64,000 nucleotides of DNA from Zingiber officinale (Eukaryota > Streptophyta > Magnoliopsida > Zingiberales > Zingiberaceae): contig NC_055993.1 in the NCBI RefSeq assembly GCF_018446385.1, positions 41,661,645 through 41,725,644 on the forward strand. The letters are read 5' to 3'. A program made the position numbers and the translations under genes. A model generated the notes under the pieces. That model saw only the letters and a list, made by a program, of their open reading frames with translations. It searched no databases and was not told where the DNA came from. How positions within the stretch are numbered: position 1 is the stretch's first letter; every line of letters starts with the position of its first letter. This document shows, one piece after another, positions 22,780 to 34,848 of the stretch.

Positions 22780-25551
22780 TGTAAAATACCAAAAAATGGC
22801 GAATAATAATAAGAGAATTTTCCGAAATTTTTGGAAATTTTTCGAAAATTTTTCGGAGCTCGTATGGACGAGTTAATGGGGATAAAAACGGGGCTCGGAA
22901 AAGCCTGTTTAGGCTACCCATTTATGCGAGGAAATGTTTATTTTCTTAAATTTCTTTTTCTTTTATTTTATTTTCTTTTCTTTAATTTCCTTCTTCCCTT
23001 TCCTCGCCGAAACCCCCCGCGCGTCTCTCTTCCTTTCCCCGCCGAAGCCCTCTTGAGCCCTAACCGTCGGCAGTTCCTCCTCTCCCTCGTGTGCATAAGG
23101 TCGGGACCAAGAGAAGCCGACATTTCTCTTCTCCCTCTCCTCAGCCGAGCGACCTCCCTTGTGCCCTAGCGAGCCCGACGCCGATTTCTCTTTTTCCTCT
23201 TCTCTCCCGAGCCGCACACTGCCGGCCGCTTGTCCTCAGCAAAGGAGCGCGTCGCCGATCGCCGTGCCCTAGCCGATGCCACCACCACCGTCTTCCTCAG
23301 CCCTAGCATCGATCAAGTTCCCATCTCTGCCCTAGCACCGGCTGTGGCCATTGTTCCTTGCCGACGCCGCTGTCATCGCTCAACCTGAGCAGCGCCTCTG
23401 CCCTAGATCGGATCTACTTCAATCGTTGAGGCGCAGATCTGCTGCCATAGAAGCCACATGTTTCAGCAGGGCCTCGCCTGATCTATGGTCATCATAGGAA
23501 GTTAGGGGAAGAGGTAAGGTGCACAGATTGATCTAGAATTTGGTTATTGTTGGTGTGATGATTTCTTGAGCTCCATTTTGATATGGACAGTGAACCGCAG
23601 GTTATTTCTTGGGTTCCAACAACTATCCCTATTCTGGCAGCAACATCACCGGCTGAGGCTTCAGAATTAGGTAAGTGGAGGAAGTAATTTCAAATACGAA
23701 CTAGATTTAATTCTAGCTATGAAGGGGATATGGTTATTAGGGTGATAAGAAATGATTAGGGTTAAGGAACTAACCCTAGTTGACCAACTGATTTTATTTA
23801 ATTAGGGTTCGTTAATTATGTTGGATTGATTAGATGGATCCAATTTAGAACTTCTTAATTGGATTAGAATTTAGTTTGGCTAATTGTTGTATGATAGAAT
23901 TAGCTAAACTAGACCTTTTGTCTGATAACACAGGAGTTTGACGCAAGACGAGTATCTCGACGTCGGATTTGGACTGGATACGACCCTTATATTGGAGGCG
24001 GGTACTTTGACTTTATGTCTTTTGATATGCATAGTAATGTCTTTAACAAATAGCAACGATTATGTTTTTCTTATCTGTTTCGGTTGATCACTACCTGATC
24101 TGTTGCATGCTTGGTTGTTTATTTATTTTGCACATCATGTTAGTATTTACCTGATTATACCTATTTATAGAGGTAGTGACACAACCATGTTATTTATCAT
24201 GTTCAGGACCTAGGGTTTTTGATACCTTATCTGGTCTGTGTACCTTGATTTGATTCATTGTCCTATGGTACACATTTTATATTTATGTATGCATATTGCT
24301 ATGCTATTCAGGATATTGCCATGTTTAGTGTCATGCATTATCTCGCATGATTGCATGCTGTGCGATAGTCTGCTCCATTATTGTCGAGCACATCGCCAGT
24401 TACATATATCTGTACATACCACCACTCATGGGTTAGTGGTATATCAGACAGTGTGTGCTATTAGGCTCCGTTGGTCCGGTGACTCGGCGTGGTAGCCGGT
24501 GACAGTTCTACTGTTTGGCTCCGTTGGTTTAGTGTAGCAGCGTGGTAGCCGTGACAGTTGGACTTTGTTTGGCTCCGCTGGTCCGCCATGGGGTGTGTGA
24601 TTGCAGCGTGGCAGTAGGATTCAACCTCGACCACATCACCGGGAGACGAGAGTATTGAACTCCCCATTTATGATTTGGGGTAGGAGGATATGTGTACTCT
24701 ACAGATCCCGTCCGGTCACTCAGGAGCAATGATGGCAGAGTGCACGGTTGTCACACCCACTCGGTCTCACCATCGTGTGTGAGACGGTACATTTACATCA
24801 TATACATGATGCATTTATTGCTTATGCTGCATTTACTTGCTGCATTTATATGGATGCATATGATTGACATGCATACAGGATTTATGACACTCTCGGTCTG
24901 ACGACCCTGTTGTACTTATACCTTGGTCCTGGTTAGTATAGTTTTCTCCTGCTTGGTTCAGTTGCATTTATCCTTCTTATATCAGGAGACTGTACGCATG
25001 ATTAGTGTTGGTTGTTATTTTCTTTATTATGCATATCAGTTGATACCCGCTGAGTGTTGGACTCACACCCTCCTCCGTTGTTATTTTTAGGTTGATGTTG
25101 TCCGGAGAGTTCCAGTCGCTAGTCCCCTACAGTCCAAGAGGACGTGTGTTGATCTTGTGGTTTTCTTGTTTTATACTATGTTTGGACTTGTTTGTGTTGA
25201 TACATTTGGATTTTGTATGGATTCTTATTGTCGATGAGTTTTATTTGAATTTGGTTTACTACATGCCTGCCTAGACGGCAAAAGAGGTGAGTTGATTTTA
25301 CCGTCGGTTTTGTGCTTTATGAGTGTAGTTGAGTATGGTTGTTTTTTAGTCTTCTTATTACTATTCTAGTTTGTCAACTATTATACTGCGTGGATGACTC
25401 TGTGTTATATTTTTATTACTTTTATTGTTCCGGCCATGTTGGTCGAAGTATATGTGGCCCAGAGGGCATTGTAGAAAGTTTCAGATTGTCACCCGTACAG
25501 GGGAGGTGCTGCCGAAATTTCTTCGGACAGGGACTCCCCCGAGGCGTGACA
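22780..25551 (+). mobile_element. Solo long LTR (chromovirus-like)
   Basis: Starts TGTAAAATACC, ends GAGGCGTGACA, 2772 bp, with a perfect target duplication TAGAT (22775-22779 and 25552-25556). It contains TTTTCGGAGCTCGTATGGAC near the start, a pyrimidine- and CG-rich stretch (22970-23400) and the terminal TACAGGGGAGGTGC segment shared with 12100-15512. It has no primer-binding site, polypurine tract or coding domains. The open frames across 22831-23306 and 24238-24901 have no recognisable product. Confidence 0.9.
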
Positions 25552-25800
25552 TAGATGGTTACCTTAGTCTGTGTATGAATTTACATCACTTTCGTGTATA
25601 AAACCTAGAGGGTCGCACATATAGCACATAAACATGAACATTATTTATAATTGATTATTTTAGTGCATACTAAAATTAATTAATTTTATTATTTCTGAAT
25701 TATAATTAGTAGATTATTAATTAATTCAAAAATATTAGAATATAGAATAGATCAAGATTAAATATAGATTTATTTGATCCAAAGAAGAGAGAATGAACAT

Positions 25801-25950
25801 TTTGAATAGTCATATTCAGGATAATTAATAGAGAATTTGAATAGCCATAATCATGATAATTAATGAAAAATTTGAATAGCTATAATTATGATGATTAATG
25901 AAGAATTTGAGCAACCACAATCATAATAATTAATGGAGAATTTGAATAGT
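25801..25950. repeat. 35-bp tandem repeat upstream of an LTR TATA box
   Basis: Copies begin TTTGAATAG at 25801, 25836, 25871, 25906 (TTTGAGCAA) and 25941, an exact 35-bp period. Each holds CATAAT-ATGATAATTAATG. The array ends just before the TATA box of copia B, a position often held by LTR enhancer repeats. Confidence 0.85.
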
Positions 25951-25976
25951 CATACCTCTTCATCTTCCTTGGAGGC

Positions 25977-25985
25977 TATAAATAG
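25977..25985 (+). promoter_or_regulatory. TATA box of copia B LTR
   Basis: TATAAATAG in the right place for an LTR promoter: downstream of the 35-bp enhancer-like repeats and about 370 bp before the LTR end. Confidence 0.6.
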
Positions 25986-26352
25986 TCATCCTTGGAAAGT
26001 TCTTTATAGAACTCTCTCTCTACTTCTCCTTTGAAGCTTTCGGCAACCTGCTCCTTCTTAGAGACAAGTCTTCATACCCATATTGCTTCTAAAAGGTTTT
26101 ATGAATCTAAGAGGTTAGCACCTAATGGATCATGTTAAGTTCGTGATCCAGTGTACGTGGATACCACTAGAAGAGTCACATGTGGGACTCTCATTTGTTT
26201 GTGATATCGTCCATATCTATCAAGGATGACAAGGTATGTTTCATTTCATGCTATTTTATTCAAAACTATATGTACCACGAAGATATGTATGATTTAAGGG
26301 AAAACAAATCTGATTTTAATATATGCATTCCGCTACGCTCTGATTTCAACAG

Positions 26353-26365
26353 TGGTATCAGAGCC
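26353..26365 (+). other. Retrotransposon primer-binding site (initiator tRNA-Met)
   Basis: TGGTATCAGAGCC directly after the LTR end CAACA is the perfect complement of the initiator-methionine tRNA 3' end used by plant copia elements. It fixes the 5' LTR end of copia B at 26351. Confidence 0.9.
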
Positions 26366-27884
26366 AATTTGTGGCTAGTTCATATAGTACAAAACCTCTT
26401 CTTCAAATTTTTTTTTAAGGAACCAGTATTTCGAGAGATTTCATAGAAATCTTAATTCCTTTATTTCAAGTTATATGTCCTAACATTTCATGATAAAAAT
26501 GAACTTTGTCTAACAACTTGTAAAGAAATACATGTCGTAATTTAGATATAAATTCCTTATGGCATAATTATATTAACATGTTAAAATCTGTAAGGCTTAT
26601 TTATCTTAAAATGCTATCGAGGATTATTTTAAATAATAAACCAAGAATCAAGATATAATGGAGATAAATCTCGTAATGAGATTGTATGAATACACAAGAA
26701 GTTAATTAATGGTGAGACATTTTTAATAATTATAAAATTCCTTAAATATATTAAAGTCAAGATTTGTTAAAAGTCCTCCACTGATAGCTATGATGATAAT
26801 TAGGGTTTTTACATAAGTTGGTACAACTCAGCCGTGAGCTTGTGTCAAAACATCTATAATTTAGCATAATTATTAGTAAGTTAACTTAACTCAAATTTAT
26901 TGACTTGTTTAGATCAGCTAAGGTCAATTAATTTGAGGGGCAAGTGTTGAGAATATAAGACTCAACAAGAATATACTGAAAGTCATATAGATTTATGATT
27001 GGCAAGTTAATGTCTACTTGATGAATGCAGCATATAGGTACAGCTCAACTATGTGTATATAATATCATTCAAGAGTTTTGGTCCTATTAGAAATTGTTAC
27101 TAACCAATTTCCAATTCTAATAGTGAGGGATGTTGGATTTGAATAAAATAATAGGAGTTATAAAAATCCTTTATTAAATATATTCCATAAATATTAAAAT
27201 TCTGCTTTAAATTATTATATTTTAGATGGCAAACATAAGTACTTTTTTTACTGAGAAGCATTCTCGAGAAAGAGAATACCCTCCTCAGTTCTAACTACCT
27301 AGATTCTGAAGGATCGATAGGAAGCGATAGGGAGGGGGGGATATCGGTCATTTAAAACCTTTTCTTTTTGTATCACAAAACCAATCAAAATAAGCAGCGA
27401 AAAATAGAATAGCAAAGGAAAGACAAGTGACTCAGGTGATTACTTGGTTCGGAGCCTAAGTCGACTCCTACTCCAAGACTCACGATCCTTGATTGCACTG
27501 TTAAGCAATTCACTATAATTTTTCTTTCCAAAACCTTCAGAAAGAAATAATTCATACAATGAAGTTATAAGATAGTAACAACCTACCATCTTATATGAGA
27601 TTAAGTATAGTGTAAGCTAAATATAAATATACCAAAAAGAATAGCGATCAAGATCTTCGGCACCTGGTCGGAGCAGTAGCTTGCTTGATGATGAGTAGCA
27701 GATCAGTAGCATGAACAGAGACTTAGCACAGAGATGAACTAAAAACTAATATCTTGCCTTAGACCTCAAGCTCTCCTTTTATAAGCATGGTTTGGTAGAC
27801 TGAAAAGTCGTTCAGTGACTGATCCTTTCGGCTGACTGATCCTCCTATCAGTTGATTGAACCCCGTGCTTTCCTTCTTTGCTGA

Positions 27885-29902
27885 TGATCCTGTCTGAGAA
27901 GCTGGACACGACGGAGATCCGGAAGAAAGAAACCCACCACGTTGATGAAGAATAATGTCCGCAGAATACCGATCCGAGAAACCCAAAGCGGATCGGGAGA
28001 AATAGAGTCACCGAAAGTCCTCCTCACACGAAGACCCGATGACGAAGAAGAAATCCAAATCTGAAGAGGAGAAACCCATATCCGAAGCTCCCAAGACTTC
28101 CTGCGCACAAGAGACCAACCAACGCTATCATCAGTGACCTAAGACCGGGGTGGGAATCCCTGGCTAGGCCCTCCGACGCTCAAGTCAGTGATCTCTCTCG
28201 GTGTGGAAGAAGGAAGAAGAAGATGAACAGTAGCTGAAAAATTAGGGTTATGAATGTGCACAATGATGTGAACTTATCTAGCCAATGGAGAGGATTTCCC
28301 TTTTTATACCACTTCATATAACCTCCGTAGTCATGAAGTGGACCCCGGTTTATTAGAGTTTGTTATGAGATGACGTCAGCTGTGTACTTGCAGTAAATGA
28401 CTTTTAAGGAATCTTTCTTGTACCCCAGATGTACCTCCTTTGTCGTTTAGCACCTGCAAAATAATCTAAAAGCACATTTCCCGCCGAAATATATAACACA
28501 TGTCATGTGATTACATATTGCAGATATCATCATTAATTAGCCTACTTGAAATATTTATCTCTATTCTTTCTTATGAGGCTTTTGTCCGCGCCCTTTTATG
28601 TTATTTATCCTACCTAGTAATAGGCCATATTTTGTCAGGTATTTTTCCAAGGTGTTGGTCGATCTGACTGATATTAACCTTCCTTCTTCAGGGCATGTCG
28701 CGATCGATACTATTCTACATGCTTCAGAAGCATCTCCCGGCCAATATTAGCCTACCCCCTTTGAGGTATATAGATCTTCCTCCTGGGAAGCATATTTCGG
28801 TCGATATAGACATACTTCTTATGTCCCTGCCGATATTGGTCTACCTCCTTTGAGGTATATAGATCTTCCTCCTGGGAAGCATATTTCGGTCGTTATAGCC
28901 TTACTTCTTATGTCCCGGCCGATATTGGCCTACCTCCTTTGAGGTATATAGATCTTCCTCCTGGGAAGCATATTTCGGTCGTTATAGCCTTACCTCTTAT
29001 TGAGGTATGTACCGGTCGATATTGGCCTACCTCCTTTGAGGTATATAGATCTTCCTCTTGGGAAGCATATTTCGGTCGATATAAACTTACTTCTTATATC
29101 CCGGCCGATATTGGCCTACCTCGTTTGAGGTATATAGATCTTCCTCCTGGGAAGCGTATTTCGGTCGTTATAGCCTTACTTCTTATGTCCCGGGCGATAT
29201 TGGCCTACCTCCTTTGAGGTATATAGATCTTCCTCCTGGGAAGCATATTTCGGTCGTTATAGCCTTACTTCTTATGTCCCGATCGATATTGGCCTACCTC
29301 CTTTGAGGTATATAGATCTTCCTCCTGAGAAGCATATTTCGGTCGTTATAGCCTTACCTCTTATTGAGGTATGTACCGGCCGATATTGGCCTACCTCCTT
29401 TGAGATATATAGATCTTCCTCCTGGGAAGCATATTTCGGTCGATATAAACTTACTTCTTATATTCCAGCCGATATTGGTCTACCTCCTTTGAGGTATATA
29501 GCTCTTCCTCCTGGGAAGCGTATTTCGGTCGTTATAGCCTTACTTCTTATATCCCGGCCGATATTGGCCTACCTCCTTTGAGGTATATAGATCTTCCTCC
29601 TGGGAAGTATATTTCGGTCGTTATAGCCTTACCTCTTATTGAGGTATGTACCGGCCGATATTGACCTACTTCCTTTGAGGTATATAGATCTTCCTCCTGG
29701 GAAGCATATTTCGGTCGATATAGACTTACCTCCCTTGGAGGTATATCCCGGCCGATATTAGCCTATCTCCTTTAGGGCATATTTCGGCCGAGATTAACAT
29801 ACCTCCTTCGAGGTACATCCCGGCCGATATCAGCCTATCTCCTTGGTTTTATTACCTCCTTTCCTTTCCTTATCGGGGACCCATAAAACCTAACCCATAT
29901 CA
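27885..29902 (+). mobile_element. Solo LTR (possibly Ty3 Tat-like) with internal satellite
   Basis: Starts TGATCCTGTCTGAG, ends ACCCATATCA, 2018 bp, flanked by the perfect 5-bp duplication GCTGA (27880-27884 and 29903-29907). It has no coding domains. It contains GGGAATCCCTGGCTAGGCCC and CCTCCGACGCTCAAGTC (28150-28185), sequence I associate with Ty3 Tat-type LTRs in plants; that link is from memory and moderate. Half of it is the 89/97-bp tandem array. Strand is a guess. It is the third nesting level here: copia B gag, Sirevirus LTR, this LTR. Confidence 0.82.
28763..29766. repeat. 89/97-bp tandem array with higher-order pattern
   Basis: Eleven copies of a unit starting GAGGTATATAGATCTTCC, at 28763, 28852, 28941, 29038, 29127, 29216, 29305, 29402, 29491, 29580 and 29677. 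Spacings are 89, 89, 97, 89, 89, 89, 97, 89, 89 and 97. The 97-bp variants carry an extra TTGAGGTATGTACC. Two stretches 364 bp apart (28939 and 29303) are almost identical, showing duplication of multi-unit blocks. The two 92-residue open frames over them come from the repeat. Confidence 0.92.
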
Positions 29903-31830
29903 GCTGAGATCTGATCTTTCCACATTTATGAACATTAATTAATCGGTCGACCGAACAGTGCACTTTTCCTATTCACTGAGATTCGCAATTAATTCTTCAT
30001 TACGGAGTTAATTGTTCAGTCGATCGATTCTTGGTTTCGATCGATCGATCAGCCAGGCTTCCTTCTTTGCTTTGGCTTAATATGATCTCTACCATGTCAT
30101 CACAGTTCGGTCGACTGATCGGCTGGTTCGGTCCATCGATCAGGTATTAACCTAACTCTGCTTTGGTCTGATCTCTGGTCTAAGTTCACCTAGTTTGGTC
30201 AATCGATCCCTGGGTTCGGTTGATCGATCAGGCTGACTCCTTCAAAACAGAGTTAAACAAAATATGTTCTTATAAAATAAATGTTAGCATAGTTATATGA
30301 TGCATGAGTAGTAATTGATAGTAGAACTGTCCTAATCTCAACTTGGAAATCTTCCCAGTTTCTTCAATTAGATCAGCGATCTAGAGTTTGTTTCTTCCTG
30401 GAACATGATCTCCCTGTCGCTCCACTCTAGTTGATTATCTCAACTTACCTGCCAAACATTTGGTTCTCCAGACTTATTTGGACTTTCTCTACTTAGTGTC
30501 TGATCGCTTGATCCACTAAGACTTTTCTTGAATACAACATTAGCCAGCAGTAATAATAGTAATATAGAATACTAGGGTAAAACTAAACTTAGATTTACCA
30601 AGATCCGCTAGTCCGGTCAACCGTGCGCAGTTGACCAAAAATCATCTGATCAACCTTTCTTAGAGTTCACTCTTCCAAGACTTCTCGTTACTTAAGGTTA
30701 CCTCCCCATAGGATTTTCTCCTTCTGCCTTCACTCACCAGAACCTAGAATTACCTCCCTATAGGATTTTCTCCACCTGGTTTCACTCACCATGACCTAAG
30801 GTTACCTCCTCCTAGGATTTTCTCCACCTGGCTTCACTTACCAAGACTCAGCATTGGATCGACCCACCAGGGTTTCGATATTGGGTCCTCCAAACCTATT
30901 GAATACTTTTACCTAGCTTCCACGATTTACCGAGTTTTCCTTGCCTAGCCGTAACTAGGGCTTTCCTTACCTAACCATAATTAGGACTAGTCACTTGGTT
31001 GACTTCTCACCCTTACTTAGTTATGACTAAGACTTCCCTTGAATAAGCTCCATTAATATATTTGTCGGATATTAAAACCTTGGAGGTCAATTGCATCAAC
31101 AAATTGGTATAGGAAACTAAAAATTCACTTGAGACATGAAAGAAAAATTTACGTTCTAAAAGATGAACCGATAAAGGAGCCTATGTCTAATGCTTTAGAT
31201 GAAGATTAGTCATATTATTCTCAGTATATAGAAGATGCACTGGATGTGCAATGTATTATGTTGTCTTCTATATCTCTCGAGTTATATAGACAGCATGAGA
31301 ACATGAGTGCTAGGGAGATTGATTAGCACTTGCATGAGTTCTTCCAAGAAAATGCGAGAGTAGAGAGATATGAAACCTCTCAAGAACTATTTTATTCCAT
31401 GCTGATGGAAGGAAACCAAGTTGGGTTTCATGTATTCAAGATGATAGGATACATAGAGAGGCTTGAGAACTTAGGTTCCAAATTTGACCAGGACCTGGTT
31501 GTTGACTTGGTCTTATCGTTACTACCTCTATTATTTTTCCCAGTTCATGTTGAACTTCAACATGAACAACATGGACAAAAGTTTAACTGATCTGATGACA
31601 ATGCTAAAAACTACTGAGAATGATATGAAGGTAAATCCTTCATTGCATGCAATGATGGTCAAAAAGACCAACAAGCGCCCTAACACCGAGAAAATTAATC
31701 CCAAGACTAATGCAGTGAAGAATCTTAGATATCAAGCTCAGAGGAAGCTTAAGAAAGGGATGTAGGTGCCCTAATATGATGAGAAGGAGGCCATGTACTT
31801 TCATTGTGGAAAGAAAGGTCACTAAAATAA

Positions 31831-34800
31831 AAAATGCTATATTTTCATGAAGAAGAATGTTAGTGGAGCAGATGCTTCAGGTATCTTTATGATAGAGTGC
31901 AATCTTTTTATTTCTTTATTATGGGTCGTAGATTCTGGAAGTAGTTCTTATATTTGTGTGAACATACAGGGTCTAAGTGACTATAGATAGTTGTCCAAAG
32001 ATGAGATGGAGCTACGAGTAGTTAATGGAGCGAGAGTTGCTGCGTTAGCTGTAAGAACTTATTCAATAAATTTTCCTTATGAACTTGTTTTGAATTTAAA
32101 AAACTATTATTTTGTTCCTAGTTTCTCAAAGAATATCATTTCAGTGTCAACTTTTGGACTCTAAGGGATTTGTATTTCAATTCAATGATAAGTTATGTTC
32201 CTTTTATTTGAACAATATGTTCTATAATAATGGTTCACTGAATAATGGTCTTTATGTTCTTAACTTAGATGAACTGATTTATTGTATTGAAAGTAAGAAA
32301 CGGAAATTACATGACTTAAATTTGGCATATCTTTAGCACTGTAGACTTGATTATATAATTGAAAAACACATCACTAGATTACTCAGTAATGAGTATTTGG
32401 ACTCTTTTGAGTTAGAGCCCATAGATACATTCGAAGCATGCTTATAAGGCAAAATGACCAAGAAGCCTTTCACCAAGATAGGTGAACAGACAAAGAAACC
32501 ACTAGAACTCATATATAGTGATGTTTGTGGGCCATTATAAGTTCAGGCTAGAGGAGTGTGTACCTACTTCATGACTTTTACTGACTATTTAAGTAGATAT
32601 GGATATATCTGTTAGTTAGAGCCCTAGAGCCAATCATTTGATGATTGTTGTATGGACTCATTGTATCATATTCTTATATATATAAAGGCATTTGTTTATG
32701 GTTATTATGCTTACTTGTATTGGTGACAAATAACTAAGTATAATAGCGTCCTTGAGTAGAAGGTTCTTACCTATATCAATCGGTTAGTTGAATCGATAGT
32801 GAGATGATATAGGGAATACTACTCTTAATCATTCCTAGTCAAGTATTAGCATTCAAGGACAATGTTAATGCGACGAGACTAGCATGTAGGTCAACTCGAT
32901 GACTTGATCTCACAAGTCATGGATATGGAGATATCAAGTTGACACATGGGTATGCATTGGAGAATATATACTGAATGACCCGCCATGAGAAAGTATCATG
33001 GATCGTTATATGAGTGTCATATACTTTCTCATGTGGCTATTAGTATGACTATTAGTCCTTGGACCTGAAGTCACCATGGTTCCCTACATAAGGAGTTGCA
33101 TACTTTGGCTTCGTCAAATGTCACCCGTAACTGGGTGGATTATAAAGGCGATTACTGGATATGTAACAAATTATGTGGAGGGATGTGAGTGATGTAGATG
33201 GGATCTATCTCTCCTATATGACGGGAGTGACATCGATATTCTTGATAGAGTGAGACCACTAAGTGCATGGCCATGCCCAAATGAGTGAATATGAGGTGTT
33301 GAGCTTATTTGATTGAATGAGTCTACTTGGGATTTAAGATTTAGATTGATTAGAGGATGACACGGTCTATGCCTCACATTGATCAATCTAGATGTCAAGG
33401 ATAGGACACTTGTCATATATTGTGAAGAGTCACAATTAGTAGTCGCAAGGTGATGTTGGATCTCAACATTCTTATAACTTGGGTAGTAATGATGTGTTGC
33501 TAGATACCGCTCATTACTTATGCTTCTAAATGGGTTTAGGAGCATTGCCAATGTTACAAGAACCTATAGGGTCACACACAAAGGACAATTAGATGGAGAT
33601 TATGTTCATTTGATGAACCTAAAGGATTAGGTCCATGTGATGAACCAAATTGGATTAAGAGTAATCCAAATTAGGTTAATTGAGTTGGACTCAATTTGGT
33701 TCATGTGTTAGATGAGTCTAATTTGGACTTAGACTCATTGAGTCAATTTAATTCAATGAATAGAGATTCATTAAATTAAAATTGACTTGAACCAATGATT
33801 AGATTTGATCAACCATGGGAGAGAAGTGGTCAAGTTTGACTTGACTTGAGAGGAAGATGAAGGGTCAAGTTTGACTTGACCATTTGCCACCTCATTGGTG
33901 AGTTGGCAAAGAGTGGGCTAATGATGATGCTCCACATCATCATGATTGCTTAAGTGGGATGCCACCTCATAGGAGTTACCAAGAGTTGTGACTCTTGGTA
34001 TTCCATGGAGGTTATTAACCTCATTCATGTGGCCGACCATTCATTCATTGGGTGAGTTTCATTTCTTTTGTGTAACTCTCATCTTCTTCTCAAGCTCTCT
34101 CTTCTCTCCCTCTCCTCCACCTTGGCCGAACCTTTCAAAGGTGCTAGCACACCTTTTGTTTGGTTTCTCCATCTCTTGCTTGTGTGGATACACATAGAGG
34201 AGTATCTACTTTGATACTCTCGAGATCCGGTGAACCTTGGACGAGCGGGATTAGCGAAGGGCATCGCATCAAGGGTAAAGCTCTTCTCCTTGTAGATCTA
34301 GTTTAGATCTAGGCTAGAAACTCGTACTCGAAGTTTTACGTAAATTTTATTTCTTCGCACGGATCCGGTGGCGGGGTTTCGGGGTTTTCGCAACGCAAAA
34401 AGTGATTTTTGCGGCCCGAAAAACCCAACAGTATCTACTTAATGAGGTAGAAATTTGAAACTCTAGATATGTTTAAGGAGCAAGGTAGAAAATCAACGTG
34501 GTAAGAATATTGAGGCCCTTCAGAGTGATCGAGGTGGTGAGTGTCAAAGCCAAGAGTTCATTGATTATCTAAAAAAGTGTGGGATAATTTTCAAACTTGC
34601 ACCTCCTAGAACGCTAGAGTGGAATGGTGTTTCAGAAAAGAGAAACTGCACACTCATGGATATTGTTATATCAATGATGAAGCATGCAAGTCTTCCAATG
34701 TCGTTCTGGGGCTATGCCTTAGAAACAATAACACACACTTAGCCGAGTTTCAACCAAGATAGTAGATAAGACTCCTTATGAATTATAGTTTGGAAAGAAA

Positions 34801-34848
34801 TCAAATTTATCTTACCTTAAGATATAGAGTTATGATGCTTACATGAAG
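31831..34848 (+). pseudogene. Copia B protease-integrase remnant, split by a solo LTR
   Basis: After the knuckle the plus strand encodes the aspartic protease motif VVDSGSSSYIC (31925-31960), the downstream copia segment NGARVAALAV, a GAG-pre-integrase region (32330-32450), then the integrase core with LIYSDVCGPL (32500-32535; stop inside) and FTDYLSRYG. The frame is broken at 32609 by the LTR and resumes at 34431. Recognisable integrase sequence follows (NFQTCTS*NARVEW region at 34590-34625, and a match to LKIWSYDAYMK near 34815-34847). Numerous stops and shifts. Confidence 0.75.
32610..34430 (+). mobile_element. Solo LTR, Angela/BARE-like copia
   Basis: Starts TGTTAGTTAGAGCCC, ends GAAAAACCCAACA, 1821 bp. 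Flanks ATATC (32605-32609) and GTATC (34431-34435) are a target duplication with one change, and the integrase frame of the host resumes exactly at the second copy. Length, the opening 'gccctagagccaat', AACTGGGTGGATTATAAAGG (33131-33150) and a terminal CGGATCCGGTGGCGGGGTTT zone fit Angela/BARE-type LTRs (inference). Confidence 0.85.

Larger units (their letters stand above)
27307..31101 (-). mobile_element. Solo Sirevirus-like LTR, minus strand, itself interrupted
   Basis: Minus strand starts at 31101 (TGTTGATGCAATTGACCTCC) and ends at 27307 (CGATCCTTCA). Flanks are GATTC (27302-27306) and AATTG (31102-31106), most simply an ancestral GATTG duplication with one change on each side. The gag reading frame of the host supports that target. 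The Sirevirus-LTR stretch GTTCGGAGCCTAAGTCGACT is at 27448-27467 (reverse). Palindromic CGATCGATCGATC-type motifs are repeated at 30010-30240. Without its nested insert the LTR is about 1.8 kb. Confidence 0.75.
27226..31830 (+). pseudogene. Copia B gag, split by a 3.8-kb nested insertion
   Basis: Gag starts at ATG 27226 (MANIST, then a frameshift at the T-run near 27243-27249). It stops at the minus-strand LTR insertion (27307) and resumes after 31101 with WYRKLKIHLRHERK and a UBN2-type gag core (GNQVGFHVFKMIGYIERLENLG at 31408-31470, LSLLPLLF, NFNMNNMDKSL in another frame). The zinc knuckle follows near 31795-31830 (FHCGKKGH, then a stop). In-frame stops lie at 31207 and 31323. Gag would package the element's RNA; this one cannot be expressed. 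Confidence 0.72.
22456..34848 (+). mobile_element. Copia element B, decayed and repeatedly interrupted
   Basis: One plus-strand Ty1/copia element can be followed through four insertions: 5' LTR (start uncertain, end CAACA at 26351), primer-binding site (26353-26365), untranslated leader, gag (27226-27306, continued 31102-31760), zinc knuckle, protease, GAG-pre-integrase and integrase (to 32609, continued 34431-34848). It is cut off at 34849 by another LTR, so reverse transcriptase and the 3' LTR are missing. Stops are common. Interruptions: solo LTR 22780-25551 in the 5' LTR, 27307-31101 in gag, 32610-34430 in integrase. The left limit is only approximate, set by the end of the neighbouring LTR. 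Confidence 0.75.

Noticed and set aside
22831..23306. Possible gene start in CG-rich sequence (frames rich in Pro, Arg, Ser)
   Set aside because: Inside the solo LTR bounded by TAGAT duplications; composition-driven frames in several phases at once.
27132..27225. LTR start (TGTTGGATTTG) taken as a 3' LTR of copia B
   Set aside because: It is followed within about 95 bp by the gag start codon and gag-like sequence rather than by LTR sequence, so it is read as part of the leader.
28939..29581. Two nearly identical 92-residue open frames 364 bp apart
   Set aside because: They lie wholly in the 89/97-bp tandem array; the similarity is that of the repeat, with no domain, start context or splice support.
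28763..29766. CRISPR-like regularly spaced repeats
   Set aside because: Units are directly tandem with no unique spacers, and the DNA is plant nuclear.
33171..33551. 126-residue minus-strand open frame
   Set aside because: Lies in the Angela/BARE-like solo LTR, where opposite-strand chance frames occur; no domain recognised.
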